The notes beneath the pieces are model-generated. The model saw only the letters and a program-made list of their open reading frames with translations. It did not search any database and was not told the DNA's origin. From assembly GCF_030369675.1 (NCBI RefSeq), contig NZ_CP128477.1, forward strand, positions 2,170,001 through 2,234,000: a stretch of DNA of 64,000 bases, written 5' to 3'. The position numbers were made by a program, and so were the translations under genes. Origin of the DNA: Peteryoungia algae (GTDB lineage Bacteria; Pseudomonadota; Alphaproteobacteria; Rhizobiales; Rhizobiaceae). Positions 52,817-61,942 of the stretch are shown here, in pieces. How positions within the stretch are numbered: the stretch's first letter is position 1; the number at the start of each line of letters is the position of its first letter.

Positions 52817-53896
52817 TCATTCCGTAAGATCGATCCGCGTTTCGGTGACGGCATCGAACAGATGCAGATGCGCCGGATCGAAGCCGAGCGACATTGTCTC
52901 GCCATGCCGGAGAGACTGCCGCTCCGAGACGACCACATTGATTTCCGACTGACTGGCCGACGTAATGTAGGTCATCGAGCCCGTGCTCTCGACGACGCCG
53001 ACAGGGAGCCGGATTTTGGCCTCGTGATCGGGCACCAGTCGCAAGTGCTCTGGCCGCAATCCGACGATCAGGTTTGAAGCCGTCGGGATGGGCCGATCGA
53101 GAGCGATGGCCTGGGGGCTTTCGAGATCGAGCACGAGCGACTTGCCATCTGCACCGATCGTCGCCGGAATGAAATTCATGGCCGGCGAGCCGATGAAACC
53201 AGCGACGAACTTGTTGACCGGCCGATCGTAGAGCTCAAGCGGCGGCCCCTGCTGTTCGATCACACCCTGGCGCATGACGACGACATGATCCGCCATTGTC
53301 ATGGCCTCGATCTGGTCATGGGTAACATAGACGGAGGTCGCGCCGAGCCGGTCATGCAGCGAACGGATCTCCTTTCGCATGTGAACGCGCAGCGCCGCGT
53401 CGAGATTAGAAAGCGGTTCGTCGAAGAGAAACGCCTTGGGATGACGGATGATCGCCCGGCTCATGGCGACACGCTGGCGCTGGCCGCCGGAGAGTTCGCG
53501 TGGGTAGCGATGCAGCAGGTTTGAAAGCCCCGTGGTTGCCGCCACCTCCTCCGCGGCCTTCCTGGCTTCGGCCTTCTTCACGCCGCGAATGCGCAGCGAA
53601 TAGGTAAGGTTCTCCTCGACGGTCATATGCGGATAGAGCGCATAGGACTGGAAGACCATGGCAAGGTCGCGCTTGCGCGGCGGGACCCCGTTCATCCGCT
53701 TGCCGGCGATCACCAGGTCGCCGGCAGAAATGCTCTCAAGACCGGCCAACGACCGCAGAAGCGTGGACTTGCCGCAGCCAGACGGGCCGACAAGCGCGAC
53801 GAAAGAGCCTTTGCGGATCTTCAGGTCGATGTCGCGCAGGGCGTGATAGGCGCCATAGTATTTGTTGACGCCGGATAGTTCGATCTGATGGGTCAT
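52817..53896 (-). CDS. Sugar ABC transporter ATP-binding protein (UgpC type)
   Basis: 359-residue CUT1 ATPase. Walker A GPSGCGKST is near residue 37, the signature is LSGGQRQRVAMSRAI, Walker B is AFLFDEPLSNLDA, and the C-terminal TOBE region is about residues 240-355. I use the ATG at 53896, which overlaps the upstream permease stop by 4 bases. Last gene of the leftward LacI-associated operon. Confidence 0.92.
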   Translation of the reverse strand: MTHQIELSGVNKYYGAYHALRDIDLKIRKGSFVALVGPSGCGKSTLLRSLAGLESISAGDLVIAGKRMNGVPPRKRDLAMVFQSYALYPHMTVEENLTYSLRIRGVKKAEARKAAEEVAATTGLSNLLHRYPRELSGGQRQRVAMSRAIIRHPKAFLFDEPLSNLDAALRVHMRKEIRSLHDRLGATSVYVTHDQIEAMTMADHVVVMRQGVIEQQGPPLELYDRPVNKFVAGFIGSPAMNFIPATIGADGKSLVLDLESPQAIALDRPIPTASNLIVGLRPEHLRLVPDHEAKIRLPVGVVESTGSMTYITSASQSEINVVVSERQSLRHGETMSLGFDPAHLHLFDAVTETRIDLTE

Positions 53897-54720
53897 TTGA
53901 GAGCTCCAGACGTGAGCCCGGAGACAATCCGGCGCTGCAGAAGGACGAAGGCTGCGAGGATCGGCGTCACATAGATCGAGGCAAAGGCCATGATGTTGTT
54001 CCACTCGTTGGTGTTCGGCCCCATGAAGGAATTGAGGCCCACGCTCGCCGGCTGGAATTCCGCATCCTGAATGATCGACTTCGAATAGACGAATTCGCCA
54101 AAAGCCTGCATGAAGATCAGGATGGCGGCGACCAGGATGCCGTTGCGAGCAAGCGGCAGCGCAATATGGAAGAAGGCGCCGATCCGCGAATTGCCATCGA
54201 CAAGTGCAGCCTCCTCAAGTTCGATCGGCACGCTCATGAACGTGGCGCGCACCAGCACGACGAAGAAGGGCATGCTTTTCGCGGCAATTGCGATGATGAC
54301 GGCAGTCCGGGGATATTCCAGCATCCCGACCTGCGAGAAGCCGACAAAGATCGGCGTGATCATCAGGGAAGCCGGCAGAACCTGCAGCATGAGGATCAGG
54401 AAAAGCCCGACATCGATCCAGCCGTTGCGGTAGCGGGCAAGCACATAGGCACAGCCCGTCCCCAGCAAGGTGATCAGCGCCACCGCGCCGAATGCGATGA
54501 CGAGCGAATTCCACATGTACCGGGCGAGGTTTCGGCTCTCCCAGACATACACGTAGGCGCCCCACTGCGGATCGCTCGGCCAGAAGCTGGGCGGAGTCGC
54601 AAACATCGCTGAACCCGTCTTCAGCGTGGTGAGGTACATCCAGTAGAGCGGGAACAGATAGATCGCCGCAAGCAGGATCGCGATCGTCAGCATCAGTCGG
54701 TTGCGCCAGATCTCGCTCAT
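53893..54720 (-). CDS. Sugar ABC transporter permease (MalG-like)
   Basis: 275-residue permease with about six membrane segments. The EAA loop is LEEAALVDGNSRIGAFFHIALPLARNG. The C-terminal IVSGLTSGALK is typical of MalG-type partners. It overlaps the ATPase and MalF-like genes by 4 bases each, so the three are translationally coupled. Confidence 0.9.
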   Translation of the reverse strand: MSEIWRNRLMLTIAILLAAIYLFPLYWMYLTTLKTGSAMFATPPSFWPSDPQWGAYVYVWESRNLARYMWNSLVIAFGAVALITLLGTGCAYVLARYRNGWIDVGLFLILMLQVLPASLMITPIFVGFSQVGMLEYPRTAVIIAIAAKSMPFFVVLVRATFMSVPIELEEAALVDGNSRIGAFFHIALPLARNGILVAAILIFMQAFGEFVYSKSIIQDAEFQPASVGLNSFMGPNTNEWNNIMAFASIYVTPILAAFVLLQRRIVSGLTSGALK

Positions 54721-55619
54721 CCGCGCACCTCCTGCCGGGTCGAACGTACATAAACGACCGAAGCCAGCATCACGAAGATGATCATGATGACGGATATCGT
54801 CGCACCGCGGGCAAAATCATATTGCCGGAACGATTGGTCCCAGGCCCAGTACTGCGCAACATTCGAGGCGTTGTTGGGCCCGCCGGAGGTAATGGCGGCG
54901 AAGAGGTCGAACTGCTGAAGCGTGAAGATCAGCCCGAGCGAGATGATTGCACCGATCGTGGAGCGCATCATCGGCAGGGTGATCGTCCAGAACCGCTGCC
55001 AGACATTGGCGCCGTCGAGTTCGGCCGCCTCGTAGAGGTCTTTCGGGATGCCGGACAGGCCGACGGAGAGCAGGATCATGTTGAAGGAAGTCCCGAGCCA
55101 GATATTGGCGATGACCACGGCCCAGAGCGAATAGTTCGGGTCAGAACGCCAGAAGATGTTTTCCGAGATGAAGCCTGCTTCCCGAAGAAAGAAATTGAGG
55201 ACACCGAAGTCACCGGACAGGATCCAGTTCCAGACCGCACCGACGACAAGGCCGGGCATGACCCAGGAGACGAGGAACAGCCCGCGCAGCCAGGATGCTC
55301 CGGGAAAATTCGTCCAGAAGAACAGGGCAAGCCCAAAGCCGAAGAGAAACTGGCCGGCGATCGAAGCGCCGACGAAGATGGCGGTGTTGGTAAAGATCGG
55401 CCAGGTCTCCCGCTGGGAAAACAGCGAGACATAGTTCTTGAAGCCGACAAAGGGGCGAAAGAACGTGCCCAGCGAAAACATGTCGACTTCCTGGAAACTC
55501 ATCAGCACGTTGTAGAGAAGCGGCAGGCCGGACAGGACAAAGAGAAAGGCGAGCGGCAGTCCGACGAGGCCGATGTCGAAGCCACGGCCATCAGTCAGGC
55601 TGGACAGGATCTTGCGCAT
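54717..55619 (-). CDS. Sugar ABC transporter permease (MalF-like)
   Basis: 300-residue permease with six membrane segments. The EAA loop is LYEAAELDGANVWQRFWTITLPMMR. It lies 137 bases after the binding-protein gene; that gap holds a long hairpin. It pairs with the MalG-like permease encoded next. Confidence 0.9.
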   Translation of the reverse strand: MRKILSSLTDGRGFDIGLVGLPLAFLFVLSGLPLLYNVLMSFQEVDMFSLGTFFRPFVGFKNYVSLFSQRETWPIFTNTAIFVGASIAGQFLFGFGLALFFWTNFPGASWLRGLFLVSWVMPGLVVGAVWNWILSGDFGVLNFFLREAGFISENIFWRSDPNYSLWAVVIANIWLGTSFNMILLSVGLSGIPKDLYEAAELDGANVWQRFWTITLPMMRSTIGAIISLGLIFTLQQFDLFAAITSGGPNNASNVAQYWAWDQSFRQYDFARGATISVIMIIFVMLASVVYVRSTRQEVRG

Positions 55620-55704
55620 GAGGGTCTCCGCATCGCGATGGAAATCTCCGGTCGGGCCGCCCCCGCGATTTGGGAACGAGGACGGCCCTCCGGGAGGTTG
55701 ACGA

Positions 55705-55750
55705 GGTACGGGCAGCCTCTTTCCACATGGACGGGGAAAGGGTCCGTACC
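55705..55750 (-). other. Long two-part hairpin after the binding-protein gene
   Basis: GGTACGG/CCGTACC forms the base (55705-55711, 55744-55750) and CTTTCC/GGAAAG an inner stem (55719-55724, 55735-55740). It starts 6 bases past the binding-protein stop. There is no T run, so partial termination or mRNA stabilisation is likely. Confidence 0.55.
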
Positions 55751-55756
55751 GTTTTG

Positions 55757-56992
55757 TTACCCGGTCACGGCAGCGATGGTTTCAGCCGCCTGGTCGAGCG
55801 CTTCCTTCGGGGTCATCTGGCCGGTCAGTGCCGCCTGAATGGCATCCTGGATCGCCTTGGAGATCTTCGGCCATTCCGGATGCGGACCACGAGCCTTGGC
55901 GAACTGCAGCTGCTCCTGGAAGACCTTCAGCGCTGCGTCCTTCTTTTCGTTGCCGGTGGCCGGCAACGTGATGTCGGAGCGCGCCGGGAGCTGGCCGTAT
56001 TTCTCGAACATCACATTGTCCTGCGAAGCAAAGTATTCGAGCGCCTTGAAGGCTTCCTCGGGATGCTTGCTGTTCGAAAAGATCGCGTAGTTGAAGTCGC
56101 CCATGGCCGAGGAGCGCTCGGCGCCGGGTTCCGGCACCGGCAGAAGCGTCACACGCCAGTCGAACTTGGCTTCATCCGACATGCGGTTCAGCTCCCACGG
56201 GCCGGAGACGGCCATCGCCGCATTGCCGGAATTGAAGGTACCGGTTGAGTCCCACTGTCCGCGGGTCAGACTGTCAGGCGAGGCGAGCTTCTCGTCCATG
56301 ATTGTCTTCCAGGCTTCAAGTGCCTTCACGGCACCTTCAGCATTGATCTTCTCGTAGCCACCTCCGCCCATCTGCGCCCAGGGCAGGAACTGGAAGGTGC
56401 CCTCTTCGCTCGCCTTTGCAGAGAAGGCGAGGCCGTAAACATTCTTTGCTGGATCAGTCAGTTTGCGCGCGGCATCGATGAGTTCTGCCCAGGTCTGCGG
56501 CGGCTTGTCGGGATCAAGCCCCTTCTCCTTGAACATGTCCGCATTGTAGTAGAGCGCAATCGTGTTCGTCGCCTTCGGCACGCCAAAGATCTTGCCGTCC
56601 CAGGTGACGGAATTCAGCGGGCCAGGAAAATAATTGTCCGGGCTGATGACTTCGGATTTGGCAATGCGGTCCGTCAGGTCGAGGAAGGCGCCACGCGAGG
56701 CAAAGAGCGCATGCTCCGGATTGTCGACGGCAATGATGTCGGGCGCCTGGCCTGTCGAATAGGCGCGCATGGCTTCGCTCACCACATCGTCAAACTGCAC
56801 GAGGCGATATTCGACCTTGATGCCCGGCTCCTTCTCGTCGAATTCGCGGGCGAGGTTCCAGGCCGGCTGCTCCGGCTTGTCGAGGCTCCAGATGGTGATG
56901 GTGACTTCTTCCTGTGCATGGGCCGCCATAGCGAGCCCGGACACGGAGGCCAGCGCCAGCGCGCCAGCCATCAGGCAATTCTTGATAGACAT
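55757..56992 (-). CDS. Sugar ABC transporter substrate-binding protein
   Basis: 411-residue CUT1 periplasmic binding protein with a signal peptide ending at MAAHA. Typical segments include [33 protein letters not shown] and [14 protein letters not shown] start at 56992 (MSIKNCLM) with AAGGAGGAG upstream. It is the third gene of the operon beginning at 59002. Substrate unknown; the TIM-barrel and Gfo/Idh partners suggest an inositol-like or other polyhydroxy sugar. Confidence 0.9.
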   Translation of the reverse strand: MSIKNCLMAGALALASVSGLAMAAHAQEEVTITIWSLDKPEQPAWNLAREFDEKEPGIKVEYRLVQFDDVVSEAMRAYSTGQAPDIIAVDNPEHALFASRGAFLDLTDRIAKSEVISPDNYFPGPLNSVTWDGKIFGVPKATNTIALYYNADMFKEKGLDPDKPPQTWAELIDAARKLTDPAKNVYGLAFSAKASEEGTFQFLPWAQMGGGGYEKINAEGAVKALEAWKTIMDEKLASPDSLTRGQWDSTGTFNSGNAAMAVSGPWELNRMSDEAKFDWRVTLLPVPEPGAERSSAMGDFNYAIFSNSKHPEEAFKALEYFASQDNVMFEKYGQLPARSDITLPATGNEKKDAALKVFQEQLQFAKARGPHPEWPKISKAIQDAIQAALTGQMTPKEALDQAAETIAAVTG

Positions 56993-57054
56993 GCTCTCCT
57001 CCTTGGGGTTTGACCTTGTCGTTTCGCCGGCTTCCTCCAAGCCGACAGGCAGTC

Positions 57055-57957
57055 TCATTGCGGATCGGCGACGAAGTCTCCGCCCCGGCAATTCTTCAGA
57101 TAGTTCAGGCCATGCACCTGACCGGTCATCTCCAGCGCGTCGCGATAGACGGGATCATGCCAGCCCTCGATATCGATCGAGCCAGACCAGCCGGCGAGCC
57201 GAAGCTCCGAGATCACATCCGTCCAGTTGGTGTCGCCGAAGCCCGGCGTGCGCATGAAGACGAAGGGGTGCTTGCCGAAGACACCGTGTTCGCGAATGAC
57301 GTCCCAGCGGATCGTCGCGTCCTTGCCATGGACGTGAAAGAACTTGTGCGCCCATTTGCGGATCTGCGGGATCGGGTCGATCAGATAGACCATCTGATGG
57401 CAGGGCTCCCATTCGAGCCCGATATGATCATCCGGTGTCTCGTTGAAGATCAGCTCCCAGGCATCCGGATTGTGAGCGATATTCCAGTCGCCGGTCTGCC
57501 AGTTGCCGTCCATGGCGCAATTTTCAAACGCGATCTTCACGCCCTTGTCGGCTGCGCGCTTCGCAAGCTCGCTCCAGATCTGGCGGTAACGCGGAAGGCT
57601 ATCCGTCAGTGGACGGTTACGAATGCGTCCCGTAAATCCGGCGACGCAGGTCGCGCCGAAATGATGCGCATTGTCGATGCAGTCCTTCCATCCCTGCAGC
57701 GTCTGAAGGTCCATGTCGGTTTCCTCGAGGGGGTTTCCGAACATGCCGAGCGTCGAGATCGTGATGTCGCGATCGCCGATCGCCTCGACACAACGCTTGC
57801 CGAGCTCGGCGAGATGCTGGCCATTCGTAGTTTGCCAGAAAAATGGCTCGAAGCTCTCGAAGCCCATGTCGGTGATCTGACCGATCCGCTCGGCCGCCTT
57901 GCCGCCGCTGGCGCTGACCATGGTTCCGATGCGGATGGATTTTGCAGGATTGCTCAC
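57055..57957 (-). CDS. Sugar phosphate isomerase/epimerase family TIM-barrel protein
   Basis: 300-residue AP-endonuclease-2/xylose-isomerase-like TIM barrel, as in IolE/IolI and related epimerases. Metal-ligand-type segments include [29 protein letters not shown] and IEGWHDP. It starts at GTG (57957) with AAGGA upstream, 4 bases after the Gfo/Idh gene ends; a longer frame reads into that gene. With the dehydrogenase it likely isomerises or dehydrates a keto-sugar formed from the imported compound. Confidence 0.85.
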   Translation of the reverse strand: MSNPAKSIRIGTMVSASGGKAAERIGQITDMGFESFEPFFWQTTNGQHLAELGKRCVEAIGDRDITISTLGMFGNPLEETDMDLQTLQGWKDCIDNAHHFGATCVAGFTGRIRNRPLTDSLPRYRQIWSELAKRAADKGVKIAFENCAMDGNWQTGDWNIAHNPDAWELIFNETPDDHIGLEWEPCHQMVYLIDPIPQIRKWAHKFFHVHGKDATIRWDVIREHGVFGKHPFVFMRTPGFGDTNWTDVISELRLAGWSGSIDIEGWHDPVYRDALEMTGQVHGLNYLKNCRGGDFVADPQ

Positions 57958-57961
57958 GGGC

Positions 57962-59002
57962 TCAATGTCCTTCGACTGAAATGCTGACGGGAAGTCCGGT
58001 CCGGGCGCTTTCGATCGCGCCGAACACCATGGAAAGGCTCTTGATATTGTCGTCGCTCGCGGTCTCCGGTCGACGTCCGGATTTGACCGCGCGGATGAAA
58101 TCAACGAGCACGCTTGCGTGCCCATGTGTTTGGTTCTCGTCGGGTGCCGATGGGATGGCCAGCACCTGATGGCCGCGCAGCAAACCTGGCTCGCCGCCGG
58201 CGATTGTCGCCTCGAAGGCCTCCTCCCCGTCCCAGGTGATCATGCCCTTGGAGCCGACCAGCCTCCAGGCGCTCTCCCAGCTCGTACGTCGGCCCTCTGC
58301 GCACCATGAGCCGCGATAGGTGAAGACGGCGCCGCCGGAAAGCTTGAAAATGGCATTGGCCGATGCGCCATGCGCGTACCATGACCCTGAAGGATTGCTT
58401 TCGACACAATAGACCGTGAGCGGCTGCCTTCCCGAGATGAAACGGGCCGCATCGAAGGTGTGGATGGCCATGTCCAGCAGGAGGACATTGTCCATCGCCT
58501 CGCGGAAACCGCCGAAATGAGGCCCGATGAAAAAGTCGCAGTGTATGCCGCTCACTTCTCCGACGAGCCCGTCCTCCACGGCACGGCGCAGGCGCCGGAT
58601 GCCGGAGATGAAGCGGCGGTTCTGCACAACGGCATGCACGCGGCCTGTTTCCGCAGCAAGCGCGAGCAGAGCCTTTGCCTCCGCCATGGATGCCGCAAGC
58701 GGTTTCTCCGAGAGAACGTGGCAGCCGCGCCGGAGCGCCGTCGAGACGACGGTAGAGCGGGCAGACGGCACGACCACGTCGAAAACCATGTCCGCCTGCG
58801 TCGTCTCGATAACGGTGGCCAGATCTGTTCCGATATCGGCACGATCAAGACCGAACTCGGCTGCAAGTGTTCTTGCCACCGAAAGGTCGAGATCAACGAG
58901 GCCGACGATCTCGACCTCGCTCCGAAGCTCGGAAGACTGAAGCGCCCGGAGCCAGCCCTTGGCCATAGCTCCGCATCCGCACAAAACGGCCCTTAACGTC
59001 AC
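57962..59002 (-). CDS. Gfo/Idh/MocA family oxidoreductase
   Basis: 346-residue NAD(P)-dependent oxidoreductase. The N-terminal Rossmann fold is LRAVLCGCGAMAKGWLRAL and the EKP motif is in LSEKPLAAS. The second domain has the sheet region DMAIHTFDAARFISG, with His in the usual catalytic area. The start is GTG with GGGAGGA upstream. It is the first gene of the leftward operon under the two LacI-type operators, so it probably acts first on the imported sugar. Confidence 0.87.
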   Translation of the reverse strand: MTLRAVLCGCGAMAKGWLRALQSSELRSEVEIVGLVDLDLSVARTLAAEFGLDRADIGTDLATVIETTQADMVFDVVVPSARSTVVSTALRRGCHVLSEKPLAASMAEAKALLALAAETGRVHAVVQNRRFISGIRRLRRAVEDGLVGEVSGIHCDFFIGPHFGGFREAMDNVLLLDMAIHTFDAARFISGRQPLTVYCVESNPSGSWYAHGASANAIFKLSGGAVFTYRGSWCAEGRRTSWESAWRLVGSKGMITWDGEEAFEATIAGGEPGLLRGHQVLAIPSAPDENQTHGHASVLVDFIRAVKSGRRPETASDDNIKSLSMVFGAIESARTGLPVSISVEGH

Positions 59003-59046
59003 TGCTATCCTCCCAAAGGATGAGCGGAACTCCCTCTCCGCACATA

Positions 59047-59062
59047 TCGTAAACGTTTACGA
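59047..59062. promoter_or_regulatory. LacI-family operator 1
   Basis: TCGTAAAC-GTTTACGA, a perfect 16-bp palindrome with the central CG typical of LacI/GalR operators, 45 bases upstream of the Gfo/Idh start. It fits repression of the leftward ABC operon by the divergent LacI protein. Confidence 0.8.
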
Positions 59063-59099
59063 CACTATGAAGCAGACGATCGATGTGTCAATAGAGATT

Positions 59100-59115
59100 T
59101 CGTAAACGATTACGG
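59100..59115. promoter_or_regulatory. LacI-family operator 2
   Basis: TCGTAAACGATTACGG, a near match to operator 1 (two mismatches in the second arm), centred 53 bases from it, i.e. about five helical turns. It lies 24 bases before the lacI start codon, so it likely mediates autorepression or a repression loop. Confidence 0.7.
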
Positions 59116-59138
59116 ACGGCGTTTCAGCGGAGGGATAG

Positions 59139-60155
59139 ATGAAGGGCATCCGGCAACTGGCCGAACACCTCGACATATCGATTGGCACCGTGTCCCGCGC
59201 CCTGAACGGCAAGCCCGATGTCAATGAGGAGACGCGGCGGCGCGTACTGGAAGCGGCCGAACAACTGGGCTATGTCGCGAACCAGGCAGGACGCTCTCTG
59301 CGCAAGGGCGCGACCGGCATCATCGGCTTCATGATGCAGACCGGCCACGACATCACCGGCCAGGGCGACACGTTCTTCTTGCGCGTCTTCGACGGCATGC
59401 AGACCGTGCTCACCCGCCACAAGCTTGATCTGGTCGCCCTGCTCTGCTCGTCGGAAGAAGATCCCGATGACTATCTGAAACGTATCGTTGCGCGAGGCTT
59501 CGCCGATGGCATTATCCTGTCGGCGACCCGATTTCAGGATCCGCGCTTCGAGCTCCTGCAGAAAACGAAGATTCCCTTCATCACACTGGGGCGAAGCCAG
59601 ACCGATGTCGGACAGCCCTGGTACGATCTGGATTTCGAGGGCATGGCAGAAGATGCGGTCGAACGTCTTGTCGCCAAGGGTCACAGGCGGATCGCGATGA
59701 GCCGACCGCATGGCGACATCAACCTTGGCCACGTCTTCGAAAACCACTGCCGCGTCGTGCTTGCCCGTCACGGGCTCGAGCTCGACCCGGCCAATGTCTA
59801 TCGCTCGGGCCCGAACGAGCCGGGCGGCTACAACGTTGCCCAGCAGGTGATGAAGTCGCGCGATCGGCCATCCGCGATCATCCTCCTCAACGAGGCAACC
59901 GTGGTCGGTTTCTATCGCGGCCTGCAGGAAGTCGGATTGAAGCCTGGAAAGGACATCGCCGTCATTGGCCAGTACAGCCCCCAGGCACAGTTTCTGAACC
60001 CGGTTCTCACCTGCTTCCGTCCGGATTTGAGGGCGCTCGGCGTGGCACTGGCCGAAAGCCTGCTCGCCACCATGCCGGACTTCGCCCATCACTACCCAGA
60101 CGCTGTCCGCCGCCGCCTTTGGCCGATGACGCTGATCGAGGGCGAAAGCGGCTGA
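59139..60155 (+). CDS. LacI-family transcriptional regulator
   Basis: 338-residue repressor. The LacI HTH is at residues 1-25 (MKGIRQLAEHLDISIGTVSRALNGKP) and the hinge region follows. The periplasmic-binding-like effector domain (about 65-335) has HRRIAMSRP and PSAIILLNE. It is divergent from the ABC/Gfo-Idh operon, with two operators between them. The effector is presumably the imported sugar or its first product. Confidence 0.92.
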   Translation: MKGIRQLAEHLDISIGTVSRALNGKPDVNEETRRRVLEAAEQLGYVANQAGRSLRKGATGIIGFMMQTGHDITGQGDTFFLRVFDGMQTVLTRHKLDLVALLCSSEEDPDDYLKRIVARGFADGIILSATRFQDPRFELLQKTKIPFITLGRSQTDVGQPWYDLDFEGMAEDAVERLVAKGHRRIAMSRPHGDINLGHVFENHCRVVLARHGLELDPANVYRSGPNEPGGYNVAQQVMKSRDRPSAIILLNEATVVGFYRGLQEVGLKPGKDIAVIGQYSPQAQFLNPVLTCFRPDLRALGVALAESLLATMPDFAHHYPDAVRRRLWPMTLIEGESG

Positions 60156-60176
60156 GGCGCCGCGCACGCCATGTGC

Positions 60177-61160
60177 TCAGACGCGACGCGCTTCCAGACG
60201 ATAGCCCGTGTCGATCGTGACGTTGCCGCCCACGGCCCGCGAGACACAGGCGCACATCTTCTCGCCTTCGTGCCGCTCTTCGGGAGAGAAGAACACATCG
60301 CGATGATCGAGCGGCGCCGAGGCGTCGACGATGTTGACAGCGCAGAGCCCACATTCGCCGCGCCGACAGTCATAGACCATGTCGATGCCTGCCTCCGTCA
60401 GCGCATCCAGCATGGTCTGGTCGGCACGCACCTCGAACGTCCGGCCATATTGCGGAATGGTGACCGAAAAAGGCTGCTCGGCGAAACGCCCACTGTCCCC
60501 GAAGACCTCGAAGCGCAGACGGCTCATGGACCGCCCACTTTTCCGCCAGGCATTTCGCGCAGCCTCGAGCAGACCATGCGGACCGCAGATATAGGCCTCG
60601 CCATCGGCCGGCAGCGCTGCGAACTCGGTTGCGAGATCGAAGGTCCGCCCTTCATCCTGGATGTAGGCTTCCAGCCCGTCCCCGAGCAATTCGCCCAGTT
60701 CGTCGGCAAATGCCATCTGCGCCCGGCTCTTGGCGCCATAGATCAGCCGAACGGATTGCCCGCGCCCGACAAGCGCCTTCGCCATCCCGTAGATGGGCGT
60801 GATGCCGATACCGCCGGCGATCAGCAGATAGCGCGAGGCCCGCCAGGACAGCTCGAAGCGGTTCTCCGGTTCGGTCATCTCGGTTTCGTCACCGACCGCC
60901 ATGCCCCAGATGAAAGCCGATCCGCCGCGGCTGTTGGGGTGCAGTTTGACCGCGATCGTCGAGGTCCCCGGCGCACTCGGCAGCACCGTATAAGTCCGGA
61001 TGGCCGGCTCGCCTCGGATGACGACCTTGATATTGGTATGCGAGCCGGGATCGAAGGCGGACCGCAGCCCCTCGACCGCAAAGGTCACAGCCCGCACATC
61101 CTCGGCAGGGGTCTCGATCTGAATGACACGCGCCGGGCGCCATTCCAGCTTGGAACGCAT
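60177..61160 (-). CDS. vanB: PDR/VanB-type ferredoxin-flavin reductase
   Basis: 327-residue reductase of a two-component Rieske oxygenase. An N-terminal FMN/FAD-binding barrel includes RTYTVLPSA (about residue 55). The NAD domain carries GGIGITPIYGM and ICGPHGLL. The C-terminal plant-type [2Fe-2S] has C265, C270 and C273 (DCRRGECGLC), with the fourth ligand at C303 or C305. I start at 61160 with GGGAGGA upstream. It would pass electrons from NADH to the VanA-like oxygenase. Confidence 0.87.
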   Translation of the reverse strand: MRSKLEWRPARVIQIETPAEDVRAVTFAVEGLRSAFDPGSHTNIKVVIRGEPAIRTYTVLPSAPGTSTIAVKLHPNSRGGSAFIWGMAVGDETEMTEPENRFELSWRASRYLLIAGGIGITPIYGMAKALVGRGQSVRLIYGAKSRAQMAFADELGELLGDGLEAYIQDEGRTFDLATEFAALPADGEAYICGPHGLLEAARNAWRKSGRSMSRLRFEVFGDSGRFAEQPFSVTIPQYGRTFEVRADQTMLDALTEAGIDMVYDCRRGECGLCAVNIVDASAPLDHRDVFFSPEERHEGEKMCACVSRAVGGNVTIDTGYRLEARRV

Positions 61161-61194
61161 GAAGTCCTCCCTCAACTTTACCTTGCCAAACCGA

Positions 61195-61938
61195 TCAGCC
61201 CGCCATCAAGGCAAGCGCCAGCACCTTACGGCGCAGATCGGGTTGCTCCTCAAGCACGAAATCCAGGTTCTGCCGCGCCAGGCGCGCATGTTCACGCGCC
61301 AAGGCCTCGGCGCGTGCGCCCTCCCGCAATTCTATCGCCGCCACGATCGCCTTGTGCTGCGCCTGCGCCACGATCAGCGTCCTATAGAAGGCCGGCGCAT
61401 TCGATTCCGTGTTCACGAAGGCATTGGGGCTCGCAAAGGGCAGGCTCGTCATGCGCTCGACTTCCCGCCGCAAAACCTCACTGCCGGCGAGAGCCCAGAG
61501 CAACCGATGGAACTTGCCGTTAAGCGCCTCGTAACGCTCGAAATCCATCGCGCGGGCCTCGGCTTGCAGGACCTCGTCCAGCTGGGCCACAACCTCGCGA
61601 ATGGCCTTCATCCGTGCCGGCGTCACACCCCGCTCGGCAGCAAGCCGCGCAGCAGTGCCCTCCAGAACACCGCGCAACTCGATGGCATCGATCACCTCTT
61701 GCCGACTGAAGGAGCGCACGGCATAGCCGCCGGAGGGGATAAGCGCGACCAGCCCCTCCTGCTCCAGCCGCTGCAGGGCGGCACGCAGCGGCGTGCGGGA
61801 CACAGAGAGGCGCTCCGCGAGTGCGACCTCCGACAAGCGTTCGCCCGGTTCGATCTCGCCGGTCAGGATGAGATCCCGGAGCCCCAGAAGTGCCTTGGCA
61901 GTCTGCTGCTTGGGGGCTTTTTCTGTCTCGGGACCCAT
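61195..61938 (-). CDS. vanR: GntR-family regulator, FCD type (VanR-like)
   Basis: 247-residue regulator. A winged helix (about residues 12-75, with LSEVALAERLSVSRTPLRAALQRLEQEGLVALI) precedes a helical FCD domain (about 85-225). It lies between the oxygenase gene (4-base gap) and the reductase gene (34-base gap), so it is co-transcribed. TGTATACA palindromes upstream of vanA are candidate operators. The start is at 61938 with CGGAGTG upstream. Confidence 0.85.
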   Translation of the reverse strand: MGPETEKAPKQQTAKALLGLRDLILTGEIEPGERLSEVALAERLSVSRTPLRAALQRLEQEGLVALIPSGGYAVRSFSRQEVIDAIELRGVLEGTAARLAAERGVTPARMKAIREVVAQLDEVLQAEARAMDFERYEALNGKFHRLLWALAGSEVLRREVERMTSLPFASPNAFVNTESNAPAFYRTLIVAQAQHKAIVAAIELREGARAEALAREHARLARQNLDFVLEEQPDLRRKVLALALMAG

Positions 61939-61942
61939 GCCG

